Source: Tamarix chinensis
Taxonomy: Eukaryota > Streptophyta > Magnoliopsida > Caryophyllales > Tamaricaceae
DNA length: 64,000 bases
Assembly (NCBI GenBank): GCA_030549775.1
Contig: CM060177.1
Location: 68,578,138-68,642,137, forward strand
Reading direction: 5' to 3'
A program made the position numbers and the translations under genes. Below, one piece after another: positions 34,134 through 45,082 of this stretch. Each line of letters begins with the position of its first letter. Position 1 is the first letter of the stretch. The notes beneath the pieces are model-generated. The model saw only the letters and a list, made by a program, of their open reading frames with translations. It did not search any database and had not been told where the DNA came from.

Positions 34134-34513
34134 CGCCGAGACTGATCTGGAACTTGCAGGCCGTGTATTAGATTCATTTATCATCAATTTCTCTCAAACC
34201 ATTAGTCCATAATCTACCTCTGGATTTCTTCTACATTTCCTATTGGGACGTAAACACAAATCACCCACTGGAACGCAAGTTTTTGTTGAAAATACAGAAA
34301 CATGTTCTATGATTTTATGTGAAGTCCTAGATTGACCCGGAACTTGCAGGCCCAATATTTGATTCATTTCTCATCAATTTATCTCATGAAATTAGTCCAT
34401 CATCTACCCCTGGATCTCCTATACATTATCTATGAAGACTTAAACACAAAAATCCCACTGGAAGACAAGCTTTTATTGACAACACATAAACATGTTCTAT
34501 GATTTTATGTGAA
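34134..34513 (+). repeat. Two-copy tandem duplication (190 bp) in the untranslated leader
   Basis: Copy 1 (34134-34323) and copy 2 (34324-34513) share ggaacttgcaggcc, tcatcaattt.tctca, attagtccat.atctacc.ctgga, cccactggaa and the ending aacatgttctatgatttta. The duplication lies between the primer site and the gag start. Confidence 0.85.
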
Positions 34514-34755
34514 TCATTTTCACACCTATTATTACTAATCTTTCATTGTTTGTGTGTACCTGAGTGCACTGCCTATTATTAGGGCTTAAAGATATCCTTT
34601 GTACCTAGATAAAGACTGAAGGTAGTGTTTGATATTTTTTTTATAATTAGAAATTGGTTTGTGCTTTGTTTGGTTGTAGGCAAAACAAATCCAGCACCTA
34701 CATTTGTGGAAGATATATTGTGTGCATCAAGAAGGGTTGTGTGTCAATCTTCACC

Positions 34756-35560
34756 ATGGCTAGTGAAGAGGTGCATGCCCTGGTTGAGTCCATCAAAAGC
34801 CTTACCATACGCATGGATGCCCAATTATAAACTCAAAACACACTGCAACATCAACTCCAAAGTGTGGAAGCTAAGTTGGTCGACCAAGAGAAGTGTAAAC
34901 CATGGCAACCTCGAATGGAAACCACACATGATAGTGTGGAGGGGAGAATTAAGCCGATTTACCATGCCAAGAATGGACGTGGACATTTCAATATTTCTCA
35001 TCTTGAAGATGGATACGAGGAGGCAAATTCTTTTGGCTCAAGCAACTAAAGAAGAGCACCTACATTCCATGTAAGAAATGTACACCATGAAGATCAAGGT
35101 ATTAAACTTGAAATTCCTGAATTTTATGGTGATTTGATTGTGGAGTAATTTCTTAAATGGTTGAATAAGATTGAGGCTATTTTTGAGTTTAGAGAATATG
35201 ATGATGATAGAAAGTGCAAATTAGCTATTCTAAAGTTCAAAAAGTTTGCTAGAATTTGGTATGATAACTTAAAATGAACTAGAGAAAGATAAGAGAAGCC
35301 TAAAATAAAATCTTGGGAAAAACTTAAAAAGCACTTAAGGAAGAAATTTGTGCCTAGAGAGTATGAACAAGATATTTATGTTAAAATGACTATTCTAAGG
35401 CAAGGATTATTTAGTGTAGAAGAATACACTAGAGAGTTTGAAAGACTAGCCCTTATTTGTGATGTTCATGAAAGAAAAGAACAAAAATGTGTTAGATACT
35501 TAGGTGGCTTGAATAATTTCATAAGAGACAAGGTTGATATGAATCTCTTGATGACTTGAT
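34756..35560 (+). pseudogene. Ty3/gypsy gag
   Basis: The start at 34756 gives MASEEVHALVESIKSLTIRM and a stop soon after, then VEAKLVDQEKCKPWQPRMET. The core follows: LEIPEFYGDLIVE, FLKWLNKIEAIFEF, KCKLAILKFKKFARIWYDNL, LRKKFVPREYEQDIYVKMTI, LFSVEEYTREFERLALICDV and RYLGGLNNFIRDKV. This is the standard retrotransposon gag sequence of plant chromovirus-type elements. There are at least three in-frame stops (for example after LIVE and after YDNLK) and a slip near 35535 before DDLIKLAMKIEKQ. Gag builds the particle that packages element RNA. Confidence 0.88.
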
Positions 35561-36260
35561 AAAATTAGCTATGAAAATTGAAAAACAAACTAAAACAACA
35601 AAAGCCTATGTTAAGTCTAATGCTTCTACTTCAACTAAACCCTATTCTAATACCGTTACACCTAAATCAACATTTTCATATGATAAAAAGAATAAAAAAG
35701 ATGATCAAGGTAAAAATAAGGTGGTTGAAATGGCTAATACACAATGTTTTAAATGTAAAGGATATGGACATTTTTCTAGAGATTGTCCTAACCAAAGAGC
35801 CTTAACCTTACATGAAATAGAAAACATGGAACCATGTAGTGATGATGAATTAGAAGTTGACTCTCCTAATGACATATTAACTATGGAAGAAGAAGAAGGA
35901 GACCCTTGTTTTTTAATTCAAAGAGTCTTACAAATACAACCTAGTATTACACCTACTCAAAGAGAAAATATTTTTAAAACTAAGTGTAAAATAGGTGACA
36001 TGGTTTGTAGACTCATAATTGATAGTGGTTCACGTACTAATGTTGCTAGTGAGGCTATGGTTAAGAAACTTGGTTTGGAACTACTAATCATCCTAAACCC
36101 TATTCTTTACAATGTTTAAACAAGGATAAAGGAGATAAAGTAAACAAAAGAGCTTTAGTCACATTTTCTATTGGAGACTATGATGATGAAGTTTTATATG
36201 ATGTTTTACCAGTGGATGCTTGTGGCTTACTTTTGGGTAGACCATGTCAATTTGATAGAA
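35556..36260 (+). pseudogene. Gag zinc knuckle and aspartic protease
   Basis: Contains TQCFKCKGYGHFSRDCPNQR, a perfect CX2CX4HX4C knuckle that binds RNA, then an acidic linker (CSDDELEVDSPNDI). The protease block reads VCRLIIDSGSRTNVASEAMV KKLGLE, with the active-site DSG in its usual plant gypsy context (IIDSGS..NVAS). After a frame break near 36115, FSIGDYDDEVLYDVLPVDA CGLLLGRPCQFDR completes the protease C-terminus. The knuckle and active site are intact; the break prevents a full polyprotein. Confidence 0.88.
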
Positions 36261-36279
36261 AAAGCAAATCATGATGGGG

Positions 36280-37175
36280 TAACTAATGAATATGTGGTGA
36301 AAAAGGAAAAACAATTGTATAGGCTCAAACCTTCTTTATATGATCATATGCCCTTGAGTGATGATAAAAATAGATTATTTTTACATGAAAAGGCTATGGA
36401 GTAATGTATAAAAGAAGAAGGAATTTGTTATGCTTTAGTTTCTTAAGATTCTAAACCTAAAAAACAAAAAATTGAAAATCCTAATGTGATTAAGTTGCTT
36501 GATGAGTTTAATGATGTATTTCCCGATGACTTACCTCCTGGATAACCACCTAAAAGAGGTATAGAACATGTTATTGATCTTGTTCCTGGTATGCCTATTC
36601 CTAATAAACTGGCTTATAGATGTAACCTGGAAGAAGCTAAGGAATTACAAAAACAAATACAAGAACTTATGGATAAAGGATTTGTGAAAGAAAATATGAG
36701 TTTTTATATAATCCTTTCAAATACTGCTTATGTCAAGTTTATGACTTATTTTTGGAAAACTTTATTGAATATGAATCCTAACATGCCTATTAACATGATT
36801 CCATTGAAAAAAGGTGAAATGCAAAACTATGAAGCTAAATAGAGAATAAATGTTTTTCAACAACTTCATGAGAAAATAAAAAATAATATTGAAAAATCCA
36901 ATGCCAAGTATAAAGCTCAAGCGAATAAGCATAGAAACTCTTATGTGTTTTCTCCTGGTGACTTAGTTTGGTTACATTTACGAAAAGAGATATTTTCTAA
37001 TTTATGTAAAAAAAAAACTAATTCCAAGAGCCGATGGTCCATTTAAAATACTTAGGAAGTTTGGAGATAATTCTTATGAAATTGAACTTCCAGATTCGGA
37101 AGGAGGAATTTCAAGAAATTTTAATGTTGGTGATTTGTCTCCTTATTATTCTGATAAAAATTTGAGGGCAAATTC
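36280..37175 (+). pseudogene. Residual pol: RT N-terminus fused to integrase C-terminus
   Basis: LLDEFNDVFPDDLPPG, then PKRGIEHVIDLVPGMPIPNK and AKELQKQIQELMDKGFVKEN form the N-terminal RT edge. Directly after it, YVKFMTYFWKTLL and NPNMPINMIPL belong to integrase, and LHEKIKNNIEKSNAKYKAQA NKHR plus SPGDLVWLHLRKE and NVGDLSPYYSDKN are the integrase C-terminal region. The RT palm (YxDD), RNase H and most of the integrase core are absent: at least two deletions. A stop lies after DLPPG, another at about 36840, and frames change near 37010. Confidence 0.85.
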
Positions 37176-37182
37176 TTCTCAA

Positions 37183-37193
37183 CTTGGGGAGTA
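37183..37193 (+). promoter_or_regulatory. Likely polypurine tract
   Basis: The sequence ttggggagta precedes the 3' LTR start (TGATG at 37194), the place where plus-strand DNA synthesis is primed in LTR elements. Confidence 0.5.
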
Positions 37194-38059
37194 TGATGTA
37201 GGAGCATACATTGAACATAATGATTATCATATTCATTCTAATCCTCAAGGTAAGGAAGATGATTTAGATTTCTTAATGTTGGAGCCTATCATGTTAAATA
37301 TTCTTGATAATTCTTATATGCTTGACATTGAAAACCATTCAAGTTATTCTTGTAGGTATGTTACATATTTACAAGAAGACGAGGTTCATACACATTGATG
37401 TGTACAAATATTCCAAGGCATACAAGGCTATGACATATAGGGGATGATACATTACAACAAGAGATAGAGTGATGATATTCATTGTTTGTATAAACTTGTT
37501 GTAAACCCTAACCTTAAGTATATTTTATGTAAGTTAGGGTATGGCTATAATTTCATGTACGTATCTTAGTCAATTGTATAGATTTTTAATATTAATCCTT
37601 AGTATCATTTAACCAATGATATTATGCTTTGGATTAAGGTTAATATGGGATTAATTCAACCATGATTAATGGGCTGAATTAAGGGACTAAACTCGGCTGG
37701 TTTAAGCTAGTCACTACCAAGCTTATTCTTTCCTATATATACCCTCTTGTGCGCCGCATTGTATGCAGATTATTGAATGAGAATTTTAATCAAACTTTAA
37801 GTAATAGAGCTAAATTCTAATCCTCCCTTTTGCATCTACATTGAGTAAGGAAGATCTGGGATAATCCTTCCTCAATACTATCTTCAAGTCGACACATTTG
37901 AACACCTTCAAATATGCTGAATCACCTTCATCTTGTAACATCAAGTTTTTCGTCTATAATTCACCAAATCACTTCATTCTTTTTGCATTAGATGGTGGGT
38001 GAAAACTTCTACTACAAACTTTGATCCAACGTTTCGTTACTTTGATAAAAACCACATCA
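37194..38059 (+). repeat. 3' LTR of the 32.8-38.1 kb gypsy element
   Basis: Begins TGATGTAGGAGCATACATTG and ends AAAACCACATCA. The pol reading frame runs into it for about 200 bp (VGAYIEHNDYHIHSNPQGKE..) before stopping at 37396-37398. Confidence 0.9.
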
Positions 38060-38064
38060 GTATT

Positions 38065-40873
38065 GGTAGCATTTTATCTTACAATTCACCACACCATATT
38101 TTCCCTAACAACATCCTATGTTTCCATCCTACCAAACCATAAACTAGTTAACTAATATGATGTTTCTATCCCCTCAAAGAAGAAGCCTTATCCACTATTA
38201 TTCATGGAATTTTCTATAAATGAAGAAGCTATAAACCAACATCTTATGACTCCTACTTAACTAAGAAGCTCACTTGTGTCGACTTTAGTATACCCTTCTA
38301 TTACACTCAACCAAACTTTGATAATGATGATAATGTTTTTGATAAGGATGAGGATAATCATCAAGATGGCGGTGGCAATAATAATACTTGTGGTACATGG
38401 TTGTTTTGGTCATGGAGGTGGGTGTGGTGGTGGTGATCTTGTTGCTTAAATTCCTCAAGCAAGATACACTAAGAAAGGAAGAAAGGGGGTTCAAAAATTC
38501 TTTAGTCTCATGATGAAAGTCAAATATTAATATATGTTTTTTATTAATGAGATAAATGATACATACACTAGGAGTAATCAAACTTGCTATACGTTATAAA
38601 CCAAGGCTAATGAATACTATAATACATATCATGATGATTTTCATACACTTAGTAAGGAACAATTCAAGAGCCACTACATTAAGTCTTGACATAATTCCTA
38701 TATATTTAGTGGTTGCTAAATCTAAGAAACAAGAGATACTAAAAGTGGAGAATCTAAATTAGTTATCATCACTAATGCACATGAATTTCATGAGTTAAAA
38801 ACTAATGGATGAATGAAATTCACACATTCGGAAAATTTTGAGGTTTGAGCTAAAGTGGTTGGCTATGAATGAATTTCCACTTGAAGATATGCCTATAATA
38901 AAGCCAAATAATATTAGGGTTAATGGAATTGATAGAAGCACAAACACATCCTCTAATCCTTATACTATAATTAGTGTTACCCTAACTACTCAAATTGCTA
39001 CTCATCTATCTAGTAACAGAGTGATTAGAAAACGATTGTGTTGTTTGTAAGGAGATAATTAATAATTACAATAAAAATAATCATGTAATGGGAGGTTTAC
39101 CTTCTTCTTTAAATGATAACATTATAAAATTAAGATAGATAATGGATTGGGTATTGCACATTGAGGAAGAAACATTGAAAATAAAAGAAGATGAAACTCA
39201 AGTGGAGGCTCGCCAGGAAAATGTGCAAGAGGAAAAAATTATGTATAAGAAGTGGATATTACTAGAAAAATTAATTGTAATTACTAATAAGTCATTACTA
39301 AAAAAATTCAAGTGAGAAAAAAATTATGGTGCGAATTATATCCACACGGTGGTATGTGTAGAGTTTGTATAAAGGATTGTTGTTTCTTTTTTTAATTTTG
39401 TTTCTCATATGTGTGTAATGTTTATATTTTTTTGGCTACTTTTTTCATATGAAATATTTCATGTGTTTTTTATATTTACACGTCTTTGTGTAACGCTCAA
39501 TAAATATTTTTCTTTAATTTTTGGTAATTTATGTATTTAATATTGATTTGGGTGTGTTTTATCTCATTTTAGAAGTGCATTTTAGGTTTGAATTGCAAAA
39601 AAATATTAGGAGATTCTAACACCCTAATATTCAAAACTAGAAAGTCTTGTTGCTTTTGGAATAAGTTAGCATCAATTGTAACAAAAATGGGGATGAAACA
39701 ACAACATCCAACATAAAGAAGGTATAACCCATACCTAATTCATGTCACGTGTAAGGCTAGAAATACTTTTATAGCCCAAAGTGTTAGGTGACGTTGGCAA
39801 TTTAATACCCTAATTTTCCAAATTTTTTTGTAAATATAATTATAAAATAATATTTTAAATAAAATACTTTTAAATCTTTTTAACCCTTGTTTTGTTTTTT
39901 AAGCATTTCATTTTGACCATTTAACCCTTCTTATGATTTTGAGTACCATAATATTTTTGTGCCACTTTTGACCATCAAACATCTTCCTAAACTTTCTAAT
40001 TTGATCATATTTGAATTATTTGGCTTTTTATTATTCTCTTAGGCCTTTTCAAAATTTTAAATGAATATTTCTAAAAAAATATACTATTTACCATCCTTTA
40101 TTTTTAACCTTTACTCGCATTTTAAGTTTCAAAATATACTATTCCTAAAAGTTGTAAATAAAAGTGGAAAAGGTTTCTTGACTTTTAAGGGGACTATTTG
40201 TAATAATCCATCCTAAAATCTTTTAAAATGTTTTTAAAATTTTATGAATATAAAATAAACTAGTTTTGGTTTTGAGAAGGGCTTGAAATTCTAATAAAAA
40301 TGTAAATTTTAGGTGCACCGATCAACTATTTTCTCTAACTAATCAATTGATATGCTCAAGAATTGATATTTTTATTCTACGATAAACTAGTTAACTGCTT
40401 TGTCCAAATCTATTGATTGGTTGTTCTTCAATTTTAGATCATTTTATAATTTTGGATTTGAATCTCTGTCCAATGTTTATGAAAACTTCTAATTAGAATC
40501 TGTTTATGCTAATTAATAATTTTGATGCTTTGGGATTATTTTTACATTATATATATCATTCTATGATTTTATTTAGCAATTTTTTTCCACAAATACTTCT
40601 ATGGTATTTCTCATCTTCTCTTTCTCCCTCACTTTCCTCTCTCGTCTAGCGGTAATGGCTATGTTGTTGACATCTTACATCCTTTTCCCTAAATTACCAA
40701 CCCTCTCCCTTGTTCCCCTTGACTACACTCTACATCCTGAACAATATCATGCATTTCTGTTATAGTTGGTTTCCCACACTCAAAAAATTTAGCTTTTTCT
40801 CTCTCTTCCCTTTAAGAGTGTCGACCTAGATATCTTACACTCCATTCTTGATTCATTTTCACTTCTTACCTTA
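38065..40873. other. AT-rich region, no recognised gene
   Basis: At 38285-38420 a plus-strand stretch reads NFDNDDNVFDKDEDNHQDGG, an acidic low-complexity piece of unknown origin. Stretches 38556-38762 and 38838-39050 are open but unlike anything I know and are separated by stops. From about 39540 the sequence looks like LTR-type noncoding DNA: a CT-rich leader-like part at 40600-40660 and words atcaactattt, aatcaattgat, aaactagttaact and tctattgattggt at 40318-40430 that recall the motif repeats at 53.1-53.4 kb. Confidence 0.4.
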
Positions 40874-41869
40874 TGCTATAACACCCCAATTTTTTATTAC
40901 CAAAAAATTCTTTTGAAACAATTGTAGAAGCTATAAACACCTAGGAAAAATGGAGTGTTACTGTCGTACCTAACATATGATCGTATGTATTCAAATGTAT
41001 GCCGTAATGATGTAAGGTTAAACCATTCACACACTTAAAACAACAGAGTGCACAAACTAACAATTTAATTTAACAGCTCTAAAATTATTTACACCAAAGG
41101 ACCCTAGCGAGTTCCAATCAAATCATTACAAAATATATGCAAATAAATTATGAGGGTACAAAAATATAAGTTACAGCATGACACCTATATCAAAACCATG
41201 GTCTACCATAAGCCGTACCAAAAACATCTGGATATCCTTGCTCTCAAGCCCTGACCCAATTGTGGTAGGCTCTTTACTTACAATCCCCAAAGCCCTATAA
41301 ATGGTCCCCTACATGTGGGAATGAGTAGGTAGTAAAACTAACAAACACATCAATATGCTACATACTGAATAAGATAAGTTAATCCCTAAATGGATACAAG
41401 TATGCCAAGTTACCATACAAGAAGATAGATTACAACATGCATCATGACAAGACTATATATGAAGGTAATAGTGGATAAGTAATGCCATCATATATATTTC
41501 TAGTAGAGTATAATACATCACGCTTAGATTCACCATGTTTTCACATAAACTCTTACATGAGTAATAGCAAAGGGTATCCAAGAAACCCTTAGCATTATTT
41601 CCAATTATCCAATTCGTTTAGGATGTGCCATTAATCTATCCATTTATAAGATAGGTCAATCACTCAATAAATATTCCATCCCTTAATCAATTATTCATGT
41701 GCATAAATTAGATTTATTCATTTTGGTCAATTACATCATTACTTCCATTTCTTAACCAATCGTTAACCATTTACTTGGTCATTATTCATAAGTTACAACT
41801 AGTATTTACCATCCATATTTTATTATCATCGAGTAATGGACCATGCACTACCCTATGGTCTCACATACC

Positions 41870-42290
41870 ATGGAAGCCTATCTAATAATGGACATAAAGT
41901 CCAAGATGAAGCCAATAACCAAGTAGACATAAGTCTAGACTAAAACCAATCACCAATATGTACATAAGTCCTGACTGAAGCCAACCAATATGGACATAAG
42001 TCTAGACTGAATCCAACCACTTAGGTAATTAGATCCTTTAGTATTGATACCCCTTAGCATATCATCAATTCTTGAGCAATAGGTGAGCATATGATTCTTT
42101 TACTCTAAGTTATTAAGCAATAGGTGAGCATGTTATTATTTTACTCCTAGTTATTGAGAAATGGGTGGGATTATTCCCCATGGTCTCTCAATACCATGAC
42201 AGTCAAACAAAATAAGAGGACATAAATTCCAAGCTCATGTCGAAGAAACCTAGTTGACATAAGTCCTAGCTCACACCACATAACCATCCG
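41870..42290 (+). repeat. Degenerate tandem repeat, about 40-bp unit (gacataagtc..)
   Basis: The words gacataagtc(c/t)(t)agact, aagccaa.caa and aatatg.acataagt recur about six times, with a related pair at about 42060-42170 (cttgagcaataggtgagcat..). Confidence 0.55.
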
Positions 42291-42943
42291 GTGGTGACCA
42301 AGTGTAAATACTTAAATTAAAACCTGTGAATTCCGAGGATGTTACCCCCACACTTAGTACCAAATTGGTTCTCTCCAACCATTTCAGTACCAAGTGCTAA
42401 GGCCAATGAAAAGAAATAATCAATTATAAATCAACACAATCCAAATTCCAAATAAGCATTAAACGGTTATAAAACAAAAATCAGAGTACGTATAAAGAAT
42501 TATTATTTGAATTAAAAAGACAAATAGCTTACAACCGATAAAAGATTAACAAAAGGAAATAGAATCACATAAAGACTAAAATATGGCCACAACTCTCTCA
42601 AACTTTGAGCCAAACATGCTCAACACTTAGCCCTAACTGATGTATCGCCCACCTGCACAAAGTCAGAAGGGCATACTACTCGTGGGAATGAGCAATGGTG
42701 ATCAGTACGCTACATACTGAGTAAGGTAACCAAGCACTAAGGCCAACACATAACAACACATAAATAATGCAGAATAATGAAAGAGCATAATCACCAACAT
42801 GATATCATAATTGCATACGACCATCCAAGTAAAAGTACAAAGGCCCATATATAAGCCAATTCAATTACTTAATTATTCTTTGATAAGAAGTCAATTCACA
42901 CCATGCTTTTTATCAAATCCATGCGAGTACGGAAGCCAACACT

Positions 42944-42951
42944 ATTATAGC
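42944..42951 (+). repeat. hAT-2 target site duplication, left copy (ATTATAGC)
   Basis: Same eight bases at 47736-47743. Confidence 0.9.
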
Positions 42952-43758
42952 TAGAGCTGGCAAAAGTTGACCCGACCCGAAAAATCCGACGAATACCGAC
43001 TCGATCCGTCCGAAATCCGATCCGATTTTATCCGAATAATTAAGAACTAGAAACTTATCCGACTCGATCCGATACATATCCGATATAACCCGAGAAATCA
43101 TTAGTCCGATATAAACCCGACCCGACCCACTATTTACCCAAAACCCGATATAACCCGAAAAATTATAAATCCGAAATGACCCGACCCGATCCATTATTTA
43201 TCCGAAATCCGAAATTATTTGAAAAATTATAAATATATAAAGATTTGACCTGATACTACCCGAAAATTAATATTAACCTATTACTCTAATTTTTTAAAAC
43301 TTCATAAAATATAAAATAATATAGATGTATAACTATTACTTACATCAAAATTTTGAAACAATATACTTTCTTAAAGTATATATAACTTATTATGTATATA
43401 CAAGTAAAATATCTATTGATACTAATATTGAAATACAAAAATAAAAGTAGAGGAAAAAGGAAAAACTCTATTATTCCATTTAAATATTAATTCACTCTCA
43501 TGTAGTATCATAAGAGAATAATATTGTAAATATATTCAACACTTTAAACTCAAGTTACAAATATAAAAGCTTTAAAAGACACCATATAAACACTTAAAAA
43601 GCCTCTAAATGTACATTTCCATATCGATAGCTCAAAACTCAACTATGTAAGCCTCAAAAGACACGATATAAGCACTTCAAGTACCTATTTAATCCAATAC
43701 ACAAAAATGCAAGCCTTAAAAAACACCATAAGATGATGATGATGTTGGTGGTGGAATA

Positions 43759-43989
43759 ATGGTGGTCGGTTGAGGGCTGGAGTAGGGTGAAGTAATGCAA
43801 GGAGAAGAAGAGGAGGAAACTAGTGGAGGAGTTGGAAATGGTGAGGGCTGCGACGGGTTGGGGAGACTGGTGGTGCTGGAAGGATGGTGGTCGGTGGGGG
43901 GATGGAGTTGGGTGAGGTAATGTAGGGAGAAGAAGAGGAGGAAACTGTTGGAGAAGCTGGAAACTAGGAGGGCTGCGATGGGTTGGGGA
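43759..43989 (-). repeat. 125-bp tandem duplication in the hAT-2 leader
   Basis: atggtggtcggt and the following gga.t.ggtga.gtaatg.a.gga gaagaagagg block occur at 43759 and again at 43884, each ending in gggttgggg. Copy 1 of the element has only one such unit (about 21840-21910). Confidence 0.8.
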
Positions 43990-44754
43990 GATGGATGTTG
44001 AAAATGCAGAGGGGAGGAGGCTAGCGGAGGGTTGTTTGGTGAGGGAGGTTGGCTGGAAAAAAATGTAGAAAAGAATGGCTCGAGCGTTTTCCTGTTTCAC
44101 TGGAGCAGAGGTGTGTAACAGGCGTTTACCTATTTCACAGTTTAGCTCGGGGTCCGGATGAGTCTCGGTCCTCTCGTGCAGGCGTAGGCGGCGTAGGCGG
44201 AGTAGCCGAAGCTGAGGCATGAGGTGAGGTGAGGCCCGGGAAGCCGTCAGGGTCTCTATGCGTGTGGCGTCACATGACTCATGGCGTGTATAAGAAAAAA
44301 ATTCAGAGGCAGAGCACCATGCTTACTGACTTATTGCCTTATTGTTGTAAAAAAATAGAGTAGGTTAAAATAGGTTTATTTTATTTTTTTATTTTTTATT
44401 TAATTTAGGTAAATTAGGATATTAGATTGTAGAATAATAATTTGGAAAAAATAATTTGATTTAAGGTAGGTTAAAAATAATTGAAAAAAGTAAAAATAAC
44501 TTAGGATAAATTTTAAATTTTTTTTTTATGTTACGGATCAACGATTATTATTAAAATAATTAAGATAAAATTTAGGGGTATAAACTAAGATTAAAATTTA
44601 TAGTCTAATTCTATCAAGTTTTAACCTATTAAGTTTATATCTAAACCATCTTAATAATAAGCCTTCTAAAATAATCATTACTACTATTATTAATTAAAAA
44701 AAAATTCAATTAATTTTAAGATATTGTTAATTACTAAACATCCTATCCAAACTC

Positions 44755-44857
44755 ACTATATTATTATTATTACTGACATTATTATAATCATTATTATTAT
44801 CGTTGTTGTTATTACTATTATTATCATAAGATGATGATGATGACGATGATGATGAGG

Positions 44858-44899
<42 letters not shown>

Positions 44900-44932
44900 T
44901 TGATTATTGTTATTATTATTGTTGCTGTTATC
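44755..44932 (-). repeat. ATT/GAT simple-repeat tract in hAT-2
   Basis: Counterpart of 20887-21070. It yields a poly-Asn/His frame on the minus strand that is not a real protein. Confidence 0.85.
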
Positions 44933-45061
44933 CAACCCTAGTTTAACTTTCACTTAATTATACATGTGCATATTGATTTAATACCAAACTAAAAATTAAT
45001 TTATTTAAAAAGTATATAGCTATTTTGATGATTAACTAAAAAAGTAAACTAAATTTTACTT

Positions 45062-45082
45062 ACACACACACACACACACACA
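45062..45082 (+). repeat. (AC)n microsatellite in hAT-2
   Basis: About ten AC units, absent at the matching site near 20760 in copy 1. Confidence 0.9.

Larger units (their letters stand above)
32839..38059 (+). mobile_element. Ty3/gypsy retrotransposon with two full LTRs, pol internally deleted
   Basis: LTRs of 867 and 866 bp (32839-33705, 37194-38059) begin TGATG(C/T)AGGAGCA and end CCACATCA. Flanking pentamers are ATATT (32834-32838) and GTATT (38060-38064), one mismatch. A primer site TTGGTATCAAAGC follows the 5' LTR. The interior encodes gag, a CCHC knuckle and a protease, then jumps from the N-terminal edge of RT to the C-terminal part of integrase, so catalytic RT, RNase H and the integrase core are missing. 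At 5.2 kb it is a deletion derivative that could move only with help. A partial LTR of the same family lies at 29788-30490. Confidence 0.9.

Noticed and set aside
43654..44220. 188-residue minus-strand open frame in hAT-2
   Set aside because: Lies in the element's leader; the matching part of hAT-1 does not keep the frame, and it contains the 125-bp duplication.
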